Below are positions 21,503-23,776 of a stretch of 23,776 nt of DNA, piece after piece; the first letter of the stretch is position 1, and every line of letters starts with the position of its first letter. A program made the position numbers and the translations under genes. The stretch is from the NCBI GenBank assembly GCA_016840025.1, contig JAEOTF010000501.1, positions 1-23,776 on the forward strand, written 5' to 3'. The notes below the pieces were generated by a model. That model was given only the letters and a program-made list of their open reading frames with translations. It searched no databases and had not been told where the DNA came from. This stretch comes from Candidatus Hodarchaeota archaeon (GTDB taxonomy: Archaea; Asgardarchaeota; Heimdallarchaeia; Hodarchaeales; YT1-039).

Positions 21503-23776
21503 ATCATCTAAAGTTTGATAAAAAAAGTAAGTCTAGTCTGTTACTTTTGTTAACTCTTTTACCTTTAATAACTGGTTTTGTGAAGATAGCCCCTGCGTCT
21601 GGTGCTCCTACCTTCGAATGGGATTTAGATCAACATGGTTTAGGAGATGACGACGATGAAAAAATGATTGTTTTTATTCAGCATGAAGAAACAGATATAT
21701 GGTGGCAGGCATTTTATTTCGTTAATGACGCGCCTAATTCGGGATCTTTTAGTTGGGCACCTGACTATATGATTATTGTGACAACTGATTCCAATAACGA
21801 TGGGCATTTCAGCAATTGGGATCTAGAGAAGGTTTCTTGGCGTTATAGTGGTGGAATGTGGCTTGAGGAGACTTTTCCTAACCATCCCGAAGACTTTGAA
21901 TTTGGTCCTCCGGGAAGTGATACCAATCATGCGGTAGCAGTAATATGTTTGAACGATATGGTTTACGGAGTAGAGTATGAGTTTGGTTATAATGAACAAT
22001 TATCTAGATTACTTGTAAAAACTCATCGAGATGTGGGGGACTATCAATTTGATAAAAATTGTATTAATTCATATGTTAGAGAAGCGCTATGGAATTTTAT
22101 GAAAACTGGAACAGGTGGTACTGGTGAATATGATCTTGGGAGGATAAGAGATATCTTCGTTAATTATCCTAATCTTGAAATAAGTTATGACGGGCCTTAT
22201 AATTCAGGAACGGGGTGGTATAAAGGAACGGGTAAAATAAGCATAACAGCAAGTGATCCTGAAACTGATGATGTATCCACATCAATCTATGCAGGAATAT
22301 CTCAAACAGATGATAGAATCAATGGTGGTCCTTGGTACACATATAATGGACCGTTTTCTTATTCATGGCCCATAACTCTAGAAGCTAGAACTTTTGATAA
22401 ACTTAATCATAGGACTTATCTTACTAAATCATTCAATATTGATCCCTATCCGCCTACTACTTCAATAAATATCCAGGGGACAAAACATTCAGTCGGGAAT
22501 TGGTATGAGAGTGATGTTCTAGTAAGTTTATCTGGATCTGACAGTCATTCAGGAGTAGCAAAAACTGAATATAGAATTAATTCGGGGACTTGGACGCAAT
22601 ATACCGCCCCTATTCTTTTAACAGCAAATAACGTTTATAACATAGAGTATAGGTCTATTGATAGAGCTAATTGGGTAGAAGGCACAAGGACAGTACAAAT
22701 ATGGGTGAATAAAGGTGCGAAAAGTATAATGTGGGAATCACCATATGAAGGGGAAGAGGTGATTTTTGGATGTGATAGCTCGTTATTCAATTTTAGTTAT
22801 AGCTATTATGGAATTGATACTGTCAAATTATTTATTAATGGACATTCTATGGGTTCTTGGACTCCCTCTACGGATGTGATCAGTTGTGAGTTACCGTTCT
22901 ACGATACCCGTATAGATGGACCTGTAACGGCGGAGCTAAAGGGATATGTTTCCAATGTGGAAGTATCAAGTGATATGCGTAATTTTGTCTTCGCAAAATT
23001 TAGTGCGCCTCCAGTTTATGAGCACATTGAGACTAATACAGAAATTATTCCTGAGCTTCTGATGTTTATAGCCCATGATCCATCGGGAGATCACTCCTAT
23101 TCCTACATAACTGAATCCTCAACAATGTCTGTTGCAGTGAAGTGTGAAAATACGAATTATACTACGAATAGTATTGAGATGGGCTTTGATTATTCCTATT
23201 TGGGTGTTAGTGTAGTTGATACGAGTTTAGAGATTACAGAGACAACAGCAACTACAGAAGGGTATGATTATAAGTATGTGTTAGAACAAATGCAGAGCGT
23301 TACATCAGGTCAATCACAAGATCCAGAGTATTTAGGACCTGGGTTCGGAGATATATATTATGGAAATGCAGCGGTATTCGTCTGGAGCCTCTATGCTACC
23401 TATATCACTTTTGTAAATGGCACTTCAAAACATATTTGCCCAAAGATTGTGTATTATCTTAACCGGACTGCAGAAGTAATGGTTCCTCATTCTATAGCAC
23501 CAACAGACTGGCGTTCCCTTAACCCCGTCTTCAACAACTATCAGAATTGTGAGTTTTTTACATCGAAATTTTATACCGGGGGTGGTGGGGAAGAATACTT
23601 TGAACAAGTCTCCACTTCAACTACTCGAAGTCAATTGATTACTATCAACGCAAAAACGAGTGCAGGAGCGAAATTCTTTGGTATAGGGGGTAAGATGACT
23701 GTAGATGTACAATCAAAGAATTATAATGAGCAGTCCCAAGGTCATTCGATAACTGTAGGCTATTTTGTTAAAGATG
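21499..23776 (+). CDS. Large secreted protein with OmpL47-like repeats, 3' end cut by the window
   Basis: I translated this frame by hand: it is open from ATG 21499 to the window end (759 codons). A signal peptide (KFDKKSKSS, then LLLLLTLLPLITGF, ending near PASGA) is followed by an acidic beta-domain (residues 37-170) with an Asp-rich turn (TTDSNNDGHFS). Two Ig-like repeats follow at about 228-314 and 315-405. The second has the OmpL47 pattern TEYRINSGTWTQYTAPILL...YNIEYRSIDRANWVEG. A further Ig-like domain and a C-terminal region from about 515 follow, with YLGPGFGDIYYGN near 611. The last visible segment is Ser/Thr-rich, with alternating strands around a Gly-rich turn (AGAKFFGIGGK). It is probably extracellular. 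The start overlaps the preceding stop by 4 bases (ATGA). Confidence 0.8.
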   Translation, partial: MNHLKFDKKSKSSLLLLLTLLPLITGFVKIAPASGAPTFEWDLDQHGLGDDDDEKMIVFIQHEETDIWWQAFYFVNDAPNSGSFSWAPDYMIIVTTDSNNDGHFSNWDLEKVSWRYSGGMWLEETFPNHPEDFEFGPPGSDTNHAVAVICLNDMVYGVEYEFGYNEQLSRLLVKTHRDVGDYQFDKNCINSYVREALWNFMKTGTGGTGEYDLGRIRDIFVNYPNLEISYDGPYNSGTGWYKGTGKISITASDPETDDVSTSIYAGISQTDDRINGGPWYTYNGPFSYSWPITLEARTFDKLNHRTYLTKSFNIDPYPPTTSINIQGTKHSVGNWYESDVLVSLSGSDSHSGVAKTEYRINSGTWTQYTAPILLTANNVYNIEYRSIDRANWVEGTRTVQIWVNKGAKSIMWESPYEGEEVIFGCDSSLFNFSYSYYGIDTVKLFINGHSMGSWTPSTDVISCELPFYDTRIDGPVTAELKGYVSNVEVSSDMRNFVFAKFSAPPVYEHIETNTEIIPELLMFIAHDPSGDHSYSYITESSTMSVAVKCENTNYTTNSIEMGFDYSYLGVSVVDTSLEITETTATTEGYDYKYVLEQMQSVTSGQSQDPEYLGPGFGDIYYGNAAVFVWSLYATYITFVNGTSKHICPKIVYYLNRTAEVMVPHSIAPTDWRSLNPVFNNYQNCEFFTSKFYTGGGGEEYFEQVSTSTTRSQLITINAKTSAGAKFFGIGGKMTVDVQSKNYNEQSQGHSITVGYFVKD

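Noticed and set aside
1..23776. CRISPR array, transposase, integrase or phage genes
   Set aside because: No regularly spaced direct repeats and no recognisable mobile-element proteins were found.

Overview
The window is AT-rich and looks like a chromosomal segment of an archaeon, most likely an Asgard archaeon near the Heimdallarchaeia. This is an inference. It rests on an MglA/Arf-type small GTPase, a longin-like small protein, a KaiC-type RecA ATPase, a tRNA 2'-phosphotransferase, a tungsten aldehyde:ferredoxin oxidoreductase operon, and a giant secreted protein with a single C-terminal anchor. T-rich stretches after genes and TATA-like boxes also fit an archaeon. No 16S rRNA or other marker is present to settle it.

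Layout. Bases 1-2363 hold the 3' part of pyruvate kinase (with an unusual C-terminal winged-helix-like extension), a NifU-type Fe-S scaffold, and on the minus strand a tandem pair of paralogous Cys-rich small proteins, one of which seems to start with ATT. Bases 2364-5084 hold a divergent phosphohexomutase, a longin-like protein (minus), a palindrome-rich spacer and a small Cys-rich protein (minus). Bases 5085-10796 (minus) encode a 1903-residue subtilisin-fold surface protein in which all catalytic positions appear substituted. Bases 11149-13465 carry the GTPase, the KaiC-like ATPase (preceded by a 12-bp hairpin) and KptA. An aldo/keto reductase (minus) then faces a plus-strand run: a one-TM microprotein, a helical 70-residue protein, and a stand-alone HD hydrolase of the MESH1/SpoT type. 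Bases 15798-18370 form a tight operon: a TIGR04076-like protein, a 4x[4Fe-4S] ferredoxin and AOR, joined by two 8-bp start/stop overlaps. Its arginine codon use differs from the neighbours.

From 18371 onward the region looks accessory. It holds small orphan ORFs, a chimeric and frameshifted relic (truncated secreted beta-domain joined to the C-terminal part of a polytopic membrane protein), a charged helical protein (minus), a microORF with the best Shine-Dalgarno of the window, and an operon leading into a large secreted protein with OmpL47-like repeats that runs off the window end.

No rRNA, tRNA, CRISPR array, transposase or phage gene was recognised. The best candidates for undescribed biology are the catalytically dead giant subtilase, the Cys-rich small-protein family with the ATT start, the palindrome clusters, and the pyruvate kinase-winged helix fusion.
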